NCBI GenBank assembly: GCA_028818775.1
Contig: JAPPNE010000101.1
Coordinates: 1 to 64,000 of the forward strand
Reading direction: 5' to 3'
DNA from: Deltaproteobacteria bacterium
GTDB taxonomy: Bacteria; Desulfobacterota; Binatia; UBA9968; JAJDTQ01
DNA: 64,000 bases
Below are positions 25,753 through 33,630 of the stretch, one piece after another (within the stretch, counting starts at the first letter, position 1; the number at the start of each line of letters is the position of its first letter). A program made the translations under genes and the position numbers. The notes under the pieces are model-generated. The model was not told where the DNA came from. It was given only the letters and a program-made list of their open reading frames with translations, and did not search any database.

Positions 25753-25794
25753 AGGATCGAAGGGCGCGCGGCGCCACAGGCGACCAAGGCAGAC

Positions 25795-26466
25795 ATGAGC
25801 AAATTCGAGATACTCCCCTCCATCCTCTCGGCGGATTTCCGCACCCTCGGACAGCAGATCGCCGAGGTGGACGAGGCCGGCGCCGACGCCATCCACGTGG
25901 ACGTGATGGACGGCCGCTTCGTGCCCAACATCACCATCGGCCCGCTCATCGTCGAGGCCGCCCGCCGCAGCACCGAACTGCCCCTGGACGTGCACCTGAT
26001 GATCGTCGAGCCGGAGCGCTACCTGGAAGACTTCGCCAAGGCCGGTGCCGACACGCTGCTGGTGCACCAGGAGGCCTGCCCGCATCTCCACGGCACCGTG
26101 CAGCAGATCAAGTCCCTGGGCAAGAAGGCCGGCGTTGTGCTCAACCCGGCCACGCCGCTGGCCACGCTGGACGAGATCTTGCCGGAACTGGACCAGGTCC
26201 TGATCATGAGCGTGAACCCGGGCTTCGGCGGCCAGAGCTTCATCGAGAGCAGCGTGGACAAGCTGCGCCGCCTCCGGCGCACGCTCGACGAGCGCGGCCT
26301 GGAGACCGCCGTGGAGATCGACGGCGGCATCGGTCCGGACAACGCCGCCCGGGTCGTGGCCGCCGGCGCCCGCCTGCTGGTGGCCGGTTCCTCCGTCTAC
26401 AAGGCGCCGGGAGGCGCCGCCGAAGGCGTCAGGCGCCTGAGGGCCAGCGTGCCCACGGAGTCATAG
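25795..26466 (+). CDS. rpe: Ribulose-phosphate 3-epimerase
   Basis: Interconverts ribulose 5-phosphate and xylulose 5-phosphate. The TIM-barrel signatures are clear: LPSILSADF at the start, HVDVMDGRFVPN, the HLMI motif, SVNPGFGGQSF and the phosphate-binding VEIDGGIG. The 223 residues are standard. As last gene of the tkt-tal-rpe operon it completes a non-oxidative pentose phosphate set. Convergent with the next gene, 25 bases away. Confidence 0.97.
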   Translation: MSKFEILPSILSADFRTLGQQIAEVDEAGADAIHVDVMDGRFVPNITIGPLIVEAARRSTELPLDVHLMIVEPERYLEDFAKAGADTLLVHQEACPHLHGTVQQIKSLGKKAGVVLNPATPLATLDEILPELDQVLIMSVNPGFGGQSFIESSVDKLRRLRRTLDERGLETAVEIDGGIGPDNAARVVAAGARLLVAGSSVYKAPGGAAEGVRRLRASVPTES

Positions 26467-26491
26467 CGCGCGCGTTCCCTTGATTTTCGCT

Positions 26492-27298
26492 TCACTGCGG
26501 CGGGAACCTGACATCGACCCGCCGCTCTTCCCCGGCTTCCACCACCACCCGCCGCGACGCTTCCCCCAGCCGTTCGTGCCAGAAACGGGCCTCGTAGGTC
26601 CCCGGCGGGATGTCCTCGATCACGTAACGGCCGCGCGAGTCGGTCACCGCGAAGAACGGGTTGGACGAAACCACGATGTAGGCGCTCATCCACGCGTGGT
26701 GCAACTCGCAGATGATCTTCAGGAGGCCGGGCCGATCCAGGGTGCGCTTGACCCGGCGCCACCAGGGCAGCCCGTCGTTGAACACGGTGCGCGGCCCCAG
26801 GCGCGCGTGCGCGTCGTGGAGGATGGGGTCGCTGTTCAGGAGGAGGAGGGTGCTGCCCACCTGGGCCGCCTGCACGTGGGGGGCGAAGCGGCAGCCGATG
26901 TTGTCGAGCTGGATGGCGCCGGGTGGCCGTGCGTGGCCTTCAAGACCCGTCCCGCTCAGGGTCACCACGACGTTCTTCAGGCCGCCCTCGGGACCGACAA
27001 CGAGACTCTGGTCGGGAACGGCGGAGCCGCAGAAGGCCCGTTCCTTGTGGACGCGCAAAACGCCGGGCCGTGGCGGGTGTCCGCCGATGCGCAAGGTGCC
27101 GGCCAGCGCGCCGGTGTTGCTGGAAAAGCGGTTTGGTTCGGGGACTCGGGATTCCGCGCGGTCCAAGGCTTGGCCCGCTGCCGGTGACGCGGCGGTCAGG
27201 ATGAAAAACGCGAGGACCAGCCGGAAGAAAGGGAAACGGGAAGGCTCGATCGGGCCTTCCCGTTTCCCTGATGGTTTGCCGTAGTGTAACTGCCTCAC
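26492..27298 (-). CDS. Secreted cupredoxin-like/carboxypeptidase-regulatory-like domain protein
   Basis: An N-terminal hydrophobic stretch (FRLVLAFFILTAASPAAGQA) is a signal peptide. The middle shows a cupredoxin-like region with histidine and cysteine ligand candidates (LHDAHARLG, then CELHHAWMSAY). The C-terminus has a carboxypeptidase regulatory-like beta fold (VTDSRGRYVIEDIPPGTYEARFWHERLG). Proteins of this build are often called methylamine utilisation-like, but no such pathway is nearby. The GTG start at 27298 is doubtful, because a 16-bp hairpin falls in its first codons. The signal peptide would make sense with a later start, though only a CTG is available. Function: probably a periplasmic copper-binding protein. 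Confidence 0.65.
   Translation of the reverse strand: MRQLHYGKPSGKREGPIEPSRFPFFRLVLAFFILTAASPAAGQALDRAESRVPEPNRFSSNTGALAGTLRIGGHPPRPGVLRVHKERAFCGSAVPDQSLVVGPEGGLKNVVVTLSGTGLEGHARPPGAIQLDNIGCRFAPHVQAAQVGSTLLLLNSDPILHDAHARLGPRTVFNDGLPWWRRVKRTLDRPGLLKIICELHHAWMSAYIVVSSNPFFAVTDSRGRYVIEDIPPGTYEARFWHERLGEASRRVVVEAGEERRVDVRFPPQ
27230..27269 (-). terminator. 16-bp perfect hairpin, probable terminator of the upstream binding-protein gene
   Basis: AGGGAAACGGGAAGGC (27230-27245) pairs perfectly with GCCTTCCCGTTTCCCT (27254-27269) around an 8-base loop. Read on the minus strand it is followed by TTTCTTCC, a fair U-rich tail. It lies about 75 bases after the stop of the 27344-28267 gene and overlaps the proposed N-terminal codons of the next gene, which casts doubt on that start. 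Confidence 0.7.
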
Positions 27299-27343
27299 CC
27301 GGAGGCGCTCAAGCGGCTCTGCCGAGCCTTCCGCCGGCGTCCG

Positions 27344-28267
27344 CTATACCGCGTGGCCGCTCGACTGGACCTCCGGGTTCACCAGCTCCACGGCCGGCTT
27401 GTCCTCGTCGAGCAGGCCCCAGCTCTTGATCCATGCGGCGGTCCGCTCCAGCTCCTCGGCGGGAATCGGCGCCGGATCCACCACCACGAGGCGGCTCTCG
27501 CGCAGGTCGTCGACGGTCAGGGCGGCGATCTCCGGATCGTCCTTGTGGTAGTCGATGAAGTACTGCAGGTACTTTCTCTTGTCGGCGTTGACCCGGCGCA
27601 CGGCCTCGCGCACCGCGCGGTTGAACATCGCGTAGGTCTCGGCGTCCACGGTGTCCGCGGCGACCTCGGTGCCGTGCAACGAAGCGGCCACCACGATGCG
27701 GCACCCCTTCTTCTCCGCCAGCGTCAGGTACGGCTCGGTCAGCGTGGTGGACTCGATCTCGCCCTTCATCACCGATTCCAGGCGGTAGCGCGAGCCGCGC
27801 GGCGCCTGACAGAGGTTGATCTGGTCGCGGGTGAGGAACCCCTCGAGCATGTGCAGCGCCAGGTAGTGGGTGCCGAAGTAGAAGGGTACGCCCACCAGGC
27901 GGTTGGCGAGTTGCTGGGCCGTCTGCACCGGCGAGTCGGGCCGGACCACGAGCCCGGCGTACGCGATGATGGAGCGGCGGCCGATCTGCCGGCCGTTGTC
28001 GACCACCGAATCCTGCACGCGGCAGTAGTTGCCCCACTCACACGCGTTGTACATGTCGGCCTTGCCCTGCTCGAAGAGCATGCCGTGGCTCGCATGCGGG
28101 TTCGCGTCCTTGGGGTTGGTGAGGTCGGTGTGGGTCTGGATGTCGCCCGTCCCTCTGTCGGCGAACTCGACCTGCAGGCCTTCCTTCTCGAACAGCCCTT
28201 CGTTGTAGGCCACCAACTCACACAGCCCTTGAAACGGCGCGGTGCTCTCCAGAACCAGCTTCTTCAT
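27344..28267 (-). CDS. NMT1/THI5-like substrate-binding protein, apparently without signal peptide
   Basis: A 307-residue type 2 periplasmic-binding fold of the SsuA/TauA/THI5 group. The opening APFQGLCELVAYNEGLFEKEGLQVEFADRG is typical, and a hinge region with LVVRPDSPVQTAQQLANRLVGVPF follows. No hydrophobic signal sequence precedes it; the first residues are MKKLVLEST. Thus it is cytoplasmic or secreted in another way, or it may have an enzyme-like or sensor function. AAGGAGAG precedes the ATG. No permease or ATPase gene lies beside it; the divergent neighbour is an MFS protein. Confidence 0.8.
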   Translation of the reverse strand: MKKLVLESTAPFQGLCELVAYNEGLFEKEGLQVEFADRGTGDIQTHTDLTNPKDANPHASHGMLFEQGKADMYNACEWGNYCRVQDSVVDNGRQIGRRSIIAYAGLVVRPDSPVQTAQQLANRLVGVPFYFGTHYLALHMLEGFLTRDQINLCQAPRGSRYRLESVMKGEIESTTLTEPYLTLAEKKGCRIVVAASLHGTEVAADTVDAETYAMFNRAVREAVRRVNADKRKYLQYFIDYHKDDPEIAALTVDDLRESRLVVVDPAPIPAEELERTAAWIKSWGLLDEDKPAVELVNPEVQSSGHAV

Positions 28268-28432
28268 CGTTCGCTCTCCTTTATCTTAGAGTTCTTCAGG
28301 GGTTACGCAGAACCATTGCTCACTGGAAAGTGCATACCACAAGTCCAACCCGGATCGCAAGAAGCCGGGTGTCAGGGGTTTGACAGGAGAGTTGTCTCCG
28401 AACTTCCTTCGTGCCACACTCGCTCGTGCGCC

Positions 28433-29761
28433 ATGCCAGAGTCTTCTTCACGACCGGCCGCCCCGCGAGTCCAGACCGGGCAGTCGCCGGGCGCCGCCCA
28501 CCAGGACGGATCGTACAAGGACGTCGCCCAATCCACCGTCTCCTTCGGGGCGTTGCGCCACCGCCACTTCCGCGCCTACTTCTGCTTTACGATGCTGTCC
28601 ATGATGGCGGACAACATCGAGCACGTCATCAGCTACTGGGTCATATTCGAGCTGTTCCGGTGGCCGGAGCTGCAGGGCTTCGCGGTCATCAGCCACTGGT
28701 CGCCGTTCCTGCTGCTGTCCTGGTACGTGGGCCTGCTGTCGGACCGTTTCGACTGCCGCCGGGTGATCCAGTGGGCCATGGTGCTCTACTTCGTGCTGAC
28801 CATCGCCTGGGCCTGGTTCATCATCACGGGCACGCTCACGGTAGGGATCACGTGCGCGCTGCTGGTGGTGCACGGCGTCGCCGGAGTGCTGTGGAGCCCG
28901 GGCAGCCAGCTCATTTTGCACGACATGGTAGGGCCGGAGTTCCTCCAGAGCGCGGTGCGCCTCAACGCCACGGGGCGGCAGTTGGGGATCCTCGCGGGGC
29001 CGGCCGTGGGCGGCTGGATGATGTGGCAACTGGGCCCGGCATGGGGCCTGGTGGTGAACGCCATGTTCTACATCCCCCTGACGCTGTGGCTCTTCACCGT
29101 CCCCTACACGGGACACGGCGCCAGCACCAAGACCGTGAAGGCGCGCCGGACCACCTGGGCGCGTTCCCTGGAGGCCCTGCGCGAGGCCCGCACCAATCGC
29201 GTCATCGTCTCCATGGTGTGCCTCGTGGGCCTCTCCTCGCTGATCGTCGGCAACGCCTTCCAGGCGCAGATGCCCGGCTTCGCGCTCAGGCTGGGCCAGG
29301 GCGAGGCGGGCTACAGCGTGCTGCTGGCCGCCAACGGCGCCGGCGCCTTCGCGAGCGGCGTGCTGCTGGAGAGCCGCGGGTTCCTCCAGGCGCGGGCGCG
29401 CACGGCCGTGCTTCTGGCCATCCTGTGGTGTACGGCCCTCGGCATGTTCGCGTTCACGCCGTACTTCTACGTGGCGGTGGGCCTGCTTTTCCTGGCCGGC
29501 TTCCTGAACCTGGCCTTCCTCACCATGTCGCAGACGCTGGTCCAGCTCATCTCGCCGGCGCACCTGCGCGGGCAGTTGATCGGCCTGTTCATCATGTCCG
29601 GCCTCGGGCTGCGCACCTTCAGCGGCTTCACCGTGGGGGTCATGGGCGGCGTCGTCGGCATCCAGTGGTCCCTGGGACTGAGCTGCGCCGTGCTGCTCGC
29701 GGTCATGCTCTTCCTGCTCGTCGTCACCGCCCGCGCCCGCGACGACGAGGCCGTCGCCTGA
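28433..29761 (+). CDS. MFS exporter, EntS/MFS_3-like
   Basis: About 442 residues with twelve hydrophobic segments. The opening FGALRHRHFRAYFCFTMLSMMADNIEHVISYWVIFEL and the loop LLSDRFDCRRVI match exporters of the MFS_3/enterobactin exporter type. The start chosen is ATG 28433, after which the polar N-terminus MPESSSRPAA leads into the first segment; the longer upstream frame is antisense to the binding-protein gene. It is divergent from 27344-28267 across 165 bases that hold a TTGACA hexamer but no good -10. The substrate is unknown. Confidence 0.82.
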   Translation: MPESSSRPAAPRVQTGQSPGAAHQDGSYKDVAQSTVSFGALRHRHFRAYFCFTMLSMMADNIEHVISYWVIFELFRWPELQGFAVISHWSPFLLLSWYVGLLSDRFDCRRVIQWAMVLYFVLTIAWAWFIITGTLTVGITCALLVVHGVAGVLWSPGSQLILHDMVGPEFLQSAVRLNATGRQLGILAGPAVGGWMMWQLGPAWGLVVNAMFYIPLTLWLFTVPYTGHGASTKTVKARRTTWARSLEALREARTNRVIVSMVCLVGLSSLIVGNAFQAQMPGFALRLGQGEAGYSVLLAANGAGAFASGVLLESRGFLQARARTAVLLAILWCTALGMFAFTPYFYVAVGLLFLAGFLNLAFLTMSQTLVQLISPAHLRGQLIGLFIMSGLGLRTFSGFTVGVMGGVVGIQWSLGLSCAVLLAVMLFLLVVTARARDDEAVA

Positions 29762-29834
29762 ACACGCGCGGCATCGGGCCGGCCGAGGTCCTGGCCGGCT
29801 TGCGCGCGTGCCGGCGGCGTGGCACACGAACCCC

Positions 29835-30335
29835 ATGCCTTCCACCAAGACCCCGTCCACGAAGACCCTCTACCTGGCCAATCCCTACGGCTTCTCGGCG
29901 CAGCAGCGGGAGGGGCCGCTGGCGGCGCTGACGACGGCGCTGGAAGCGCTCGGAGTGGAGGTGTGGGAGCCGTTCGCGCGCAACAACCAGGTGGACAAGG
30001 CGGGGGCCGGCTGGGCATACCGCATCGGTCAGGCCGATCTCCGCGATGTGCGCGACGCGGACGGGCTGTTCGCGGTGGTCAACGGCTGTCCCCCGGATGA
30101 GGGCGTCATGGTGGAGCTGGGCATGGCCATCGCCTGGGAAAAGCCGGTTTTCCTGTTTCGGGACGACTTCAGGCGCTGCACCGACAGCGAGGCGTATCCG
30201 CTGAACCTGATGGTCTTCACCGGGCTTCCGCGGTCCGGCTGGGAGGCCTACTGGTACACCTCGGTGGAGGACATCGGCAACCCCGACAAGGCGCTGGCGC
30301 GGTGGGTGAGGGAAGGACTCCCCGGTGGTTGTTGA
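29835..30335 (+). CDS. Nucleoside 2-deoxyribosyltransferase family protein
   Basis: A 166-residue protein of the N-deoxyribosyltransferase fold. The opening LYLANPYGFSAQQREGPL and the catalytic-Glu segment DEGVMVELGMAIAWEKPVFLF are typical of the group. Such enzymes exchange or hydrolyse bases on deoxynucleosides or deoxynucleotides, for example in nucleotide salvage. ATG 29835 is preferred to an ATG at 29808 because only this start begins at the fold's usual distance. It follows the MFS gene by 73 bases. Exact substrate unknown. Confidence 0.78.
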   Translation: MPSTKTPSTKTLYLANPYGFSAQQREGPLAALTTALEALGVEVWEPFARNNQVDKAGAGWAYRIGQADLRDVRDADGLFAVVNGCPPDEGVMVELGMAIAWEKPVFLFRDDFRRCTDSEAYPLNLMVFTGLPRSGWEAYWYTSVEDIGNPDKALARWVREGLPGGC

Positions 30336-30415
30336 CACGGTATCGCTTGATCTATTAACTTCTCACTGGTTCAAATAGTGACTCCAAGCAGAATAGAACA
30401 CGTACGCTGTTCGAG

Positions 30416-30865
30416 ATGACTGTCATGAAGACAGCGCTTCCCCGGCTTTCCCTCGACCTTGAGCCCGAGCTTTCGTCAGCGCTCAAGGACTTGGCCGAGG
30501 CGGTTGCGCGTTTTGGCGAGGCCAACGGACTTTCCGAGGCGCAGATTCACAACCTGAGCCTGGCCCTGGACGAACTGGCGACCAACACGATTTCGTACGG
30601 GTTCGCGGATGCGGACCGGCAGGAACTGCGCGTGGAGTTGCGCATCGAGGCCGACCAGGTAGTGGCCCAACTCGATGACAGCGGCATCGCTTTCAATCCG
30701 TTCGAGGAAGTCTCCGAGCCCGATCTCCATGCCTCCATCGACGACCGTCCCATCGGCGGCCTCGGCGTCTTCCTGACCAGGACTCTTTTCCCGAATCCCG
30801 ACTACCAACGTGTTGACGGATACAACCGAATTACTCTACGCGCCCCCGTGAAAGGAGACAGTTGA
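30416..30865 (+). CDS. RsbW-like anti-sigma-type ATP-binding protein
   Basis: A 149-residue HATPase_c_2 domain protein, the partner-switching kinase type that binds or releases a sigma factor or other target. Motifs visible: the N-box LALDELATNTISYGF, then the G1-type DDSGIAFNP and IGGLGVFLTRTL. A second ATG at 30425 is possible. The stop codon overlaps the next gene's ATG by one base (TGATG), so the STAS gene is coupled. No sigma factor gene is in the window, so the regulated target is unknown. Confidence 0.87.
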   Translation: MTVMKTALPRLSLDLEPELSSALKDLAEAVARFGEANGLSEAQIHNLSLALDELATNTISYGFADADRQELRVELRIEADQVVAQLDDSGIAFNPFEEVSEPDLHASIDDRPIGGLGVFLTRTLFPNPDYQRVDGYNRITLRAPVKGDS

Positions 30866-31215
30866 TGGCAACCGGAAGCGTTTTGGACCTCACCACCGAG
30901 ACCGAGGGCGACACCACGGTCGTCATTCCCGCGGGCCGCATTGATGGCAGCACGGCCAGCCCTTTTCAGGAGTCTCTGCTGAAGCTCATCGAAGGAGGCA
31001 AGGGCTCCCTCGTCGTGGACTTCGAGAACATCGAATACATCAGCAGCGCCGGGCTCCGGGTTCTGCTGCTGGCCGCGAAACAGTTGCAGGCGGGGGGCCG
31101 AAAGATCGTCCTCTGCGCCATGCGGGACCACATAGCCGAGGTCTTCAAGATCAGCGGTTTCAGCGAGATCCTGGCCATTCACCCGACGCGGCAGGACGCC
31201 ATCGATGCCGGATAA
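30865..31215 (+). CDS. STAS-domain anti-sigma factor antagonist (RsbV/SpoIIAA-like)
   Basis: A 116-residue single STAS domain. The conserved phospho-serine segment ENIEYISSAGLRVLL is intact; in the family, the upstream kinase phosphorylates its first serine. AAAGGAGA lies a few bases before ATG 30865. It sits between an RsbW-like kinase and an RsbU-like phosphatase, completing a partner-switching set. It overlaps the downstream gene by 11 bases. Confidence 0.92.
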   Translation: MATGSVLDLTTETEGDTTVVIPAGRIDGSTASPFQESLLKLIEGGKGSLVVDFENIEYISSAGLRVLLLAAKQLQAGGRKIVLCAMRDHIAEVFKISGFSEILAIHPTRQDAIDAG

Positions 31216-32413
31216 CCTCGAAGAAGCCATCTCCGAGGCTCTGGCCGAGGCGACGGACGGGCCCATCAAGATCCTGGTGGTGGACGACGAGGTGGATCTT
31301 GAGGCCCTGGTGCTGCAGAAGTTTCGCCGACGCATCCGCAGGAACGAGTTGGTGTTCGAGTTCGCGCACAACGGGCAGGAAGCCATGGAGAAGCTCGATG
31401 TGGACGACGAAATTTCGATGGTCATCTCCGACATCAACATGCCCGTGATGGACGGCCTCGCGCTGCTCAAGCAACTGAACGAGACCCGCCCCAACATTCG
31501 CTCGGTGATCGTGTCGGCCTACGGCGACATGAACAACATCCGCACGGCGATGAACCGCGGGGCGTTCGATTTCGTCACCAAGCCCATCGACTTCAACGAT
31601 CTCGAGATCACCATCGACAAGACCCTGAGGCACTTGGCGCTGGTGCGCGAGGCCTTGTCCAACCGGGATCAGTTGGTGGCCCTGAGCCGGGAGCTGGACG
31701 TGGCGCGGGACATGCAGGCGTCGGTGCTGCCGCGCAGCTTTCCCTCCACCGCGCGCTACAACACGCACGGGCTCATGGTGCCGGCGAAGGAGGTCGGGGG
31801 CGACTTCTATGATTTCGTTCCCCTGGGAGAGGACAAGATCGGCGTGGCCATCGGCGACGTGTCGGGCAAGGGCGTCCCGGCCGCGCTGTTCATGATGGCT
31901 TGCCGCACGCTGCTCCGAAGCCACGCGCTGGAGGGCGGACGGCCGGACGAGGCTCTCGCCTACGTCAACAACCTGCTGGCCGACGACAACGAAAGCTGCA
32001 TGTTCGTCACCCTGTTCTACGGCGTCTTCGACTCCGGGAGCGGCGTCTTCAACTACTGCAACGGAGGCCACAACCCTCCTCGCCTCGTGCGCAGGGGCGG
32101 GCAGGTGACGGCCCTGCCCACCACCAGGGACGTGGCGCTGGGCGTGCTTCCCGGCCACGCGTTCGGCCAGGAAACCCTCCAGCTCGAGTCCGGCGACCTG
32201 CTGTTCTTCTACACGGACGGTGTTACCGAGGCCGAGGGACCGGGATCGGAGGAACTCGGCGAGGACCGGCTCGACGCCCTGCTCGCCACGCTCGACGACA
32301 CCTCGTGCGACGACGTCACCTCCCGGGTGCTCGACCAGGTGCGTGAGTTCGCCGCCGGGAACCCGCAATCGGACGACATTACCTGCGTGGCATTGCGCTA
32401 TCTCGGAGGCTAG
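31205..32413 (+). CDS. Response regulator with RsbU/SpoIIE-like PP2C phosphatase output
   Basis: A 402-residue two-domain protein. Receiver domain about 20-135: acidic pocket in VVDDEV, phospho-acceptor D76 in VISDINMPVMDG and the conserved lysine K126 in VTKP. A short coiled linker follows. The PPM/SpoIIE phosphatase domain is at about 185-400 with GGDFYDF, GDVSGKG, DGVTEAEG and SDDIT metal/active-site blocks. It should dephosphorylate the adjacent STAS protein when the receiver is phosphorylated. The probable kinase is the histidine kinase two genes downstream. It overlaps genes on both sides (11 bases upstream, 1 base downstream). Confidence 0.92.
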   Translation: MPDNLEEAISEALAEATDGPIKILVVDDEVDLEALVLQKFRRRIRRNELVFEFAHNGQEAMEKLDVDDEISMVISDINMPVMDGLALLKQLNETRPNIRSVIVSAYGDMNNIRTAMNRGAFDFVTKPIDFNDLEITIDKTLRHLALVREALSNRDQLVALSRELDVARDMQASVLPRSFPSTARYNTHGLMVPAKEVGGDFYDFVPLGEDKIGVAIGDVSGKGVPAALFMMACRTLLRSHALEGGRPDEALAYVNNLLADDNESCMFVTLFYGVFDSGSGVFNYCNGGHNPPRLVRRGGQVTALPTTRDVALGVLPGHAFGQETLQLESGDLLFFYTDGVTEAEGPGSEELGEDRLDALLATLDDTSCDDVTSRVLDQVREFAAGNPQSDDITCVALRYLGG

Positions 32414-33630
32414 TGAGGGGGTTGGCGCGATACGTGGCGGCATGGCTGCTGCCGGCCTTGGCCATCCTCGCGTCCGTGGCCTTGGCGCCGCCGGGCGAAC
32501 TGTCGGCGCAAACCCCGACCGCGAGCGCGAATGCCCAAGGGGTTCGCCCGGACGCCGTCGTGTTCGGGCAATCCTGCGCCTTGAGCGGCCCCGCCAAGGC
32601 CTTGGGAGAGGGGATGCGCCTGGGCATTGCGGCGGCCTTCGAGGAGGCCAACCGGGCCGGCGGCATTCACGGACGGCAACTGCGCCTGGAGACCCGCGAC
32701 GACCGCTACGAGCCCGAGGCGGCCATCGCCAACACCAACCATCTCATCGGCGAGAAGCGGGTCTTCGCGTTGATCGGCGCCGTGGGGACGCCCACGTCGA
32801 AGGCGGCGGAACCCATCGCCACCGAGGCCGGCGTTCCCTACGTCGGCGCCTTTACGGGCGCGGAGTTCCTGCGCGACGCGCGCCGGCGTCCCACCGTCAT
32901 CAACGTACGCGCCTCCTACTACCAGGAGACCGAGGAGATGGTCGAGCGCCTCACCCGCGACCTGGGAGTGCAGCGCATCGGCATCCTCTACCAGGACGAT
33001 TCCTACGGGCGCGCCGGGCTCGCGGGTACGCTTCAGGCACTCCACCGGCGCGGCATGACGCTGGTGGCGGAGGCCACCTATCCGCGCAATACCCGGGCGG
33101 TCAAGACCGCGGTGCTGGACCTGCGCGAGGGCAGGCCCGAGGCGGTCATCATCGTCGGCGCCTACGAGCCCGTGGCGGAATTCATCAAGTGGTCCCGCTA
33201 CCTGGACTTCAATCCCGTCTTCGTGAACATTTCCTTCGTCGGCAGCTCGGCGCTGGCAAGAGCGCTGGGTCCGTCGGGCGAGAACGTCATCGTGACCCAG
33301 GTGGTGCCCTTTCCCCACGACCGGTGGATTCCGGTTGTCGGGCAATACCATGAAGCGCTGCGCGCGGTGGCCGCCAGCGCGGAACCGGGCTTCGTTTCTC
33401 TGGAGGGATACCTGACCGGAAGGGTCGCCGTGGAGGCGCTGCGCCGGGCCGGACCGAACCCCACGCGCGAGGGGTTCATCCGCGCGCTGCAGAAGGCCGG
33501 CACCATGGATCTCGGCGGCTTCCTGCTGCTTTACGGGGAGTCCGACAACCAGGGCTCCGACCGGGTGTACCTGACCGTGATCGACGGCTCCGAGCGCTTC
33601 CGTTCGATCCGGCATCTGGAGCGGCCTTGA
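32413..33630 (+). CDS. Periplasmic binding protein, branched-chain amino acid (Leu/Ile/Val) type
   Basis: 405 residues with an N-terminal signal peptide (VAAWLLPALAILASVALAPPG, cleavage near LSAQT). The type 1 periplasmic-binding fold begins at VVFGQSCALSGPAKALGEGMRLG, with EEANRAGGIHGR next. It starts with GTG at 32413, overlapping the previous stop by one base. It lies between the response regulator and the sensor kinase, with no ABC transporter permease or ATPase, so it may serve as the kinase's extracytoplasmic sensor protein. The ligand is unknown. Confidence 0.88.
   Translation: MRGLARYVAAWLLPALAILASVALAPPGELSAQTPTASANAQGVRPDAVVFGQSCALSGPAKALGEGMRLGIAAAFEEANRAGGIHGRQLRLETRDDRYEPEAAIANTNHLIGEKRVFALIGAVGTPTSKAAEPIATEAGVPYVGAFTGAEFLRDARRRPTVINVRASYYQETEEMVERLTRDLGVQRIGILYQDDSYGRAGLAGTLQALHRRGMTLVAEATYPRNTRAVKTAVLDLREGRPEAVIIVGAYEPVAEFIKWSRYLDFNPVFVNISFVGSSALARALGPSGENVIVTQVVPFPHDRWIPVVGQYHEALRAVAASAEPGFVSLEGYLTGRVAVEALRRAGPNPTREGFIRALQKAGTMDLGGFLLLYGESDNQGSDRVYLTVIDGSERFRSIRHLERP

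Noticed and set aside
27353-28432. N-terminal extension of the MFS exporter
   Set aside because: Antisense to the substrate-binding protein; ATG 28433 gives a normal-size transporter.
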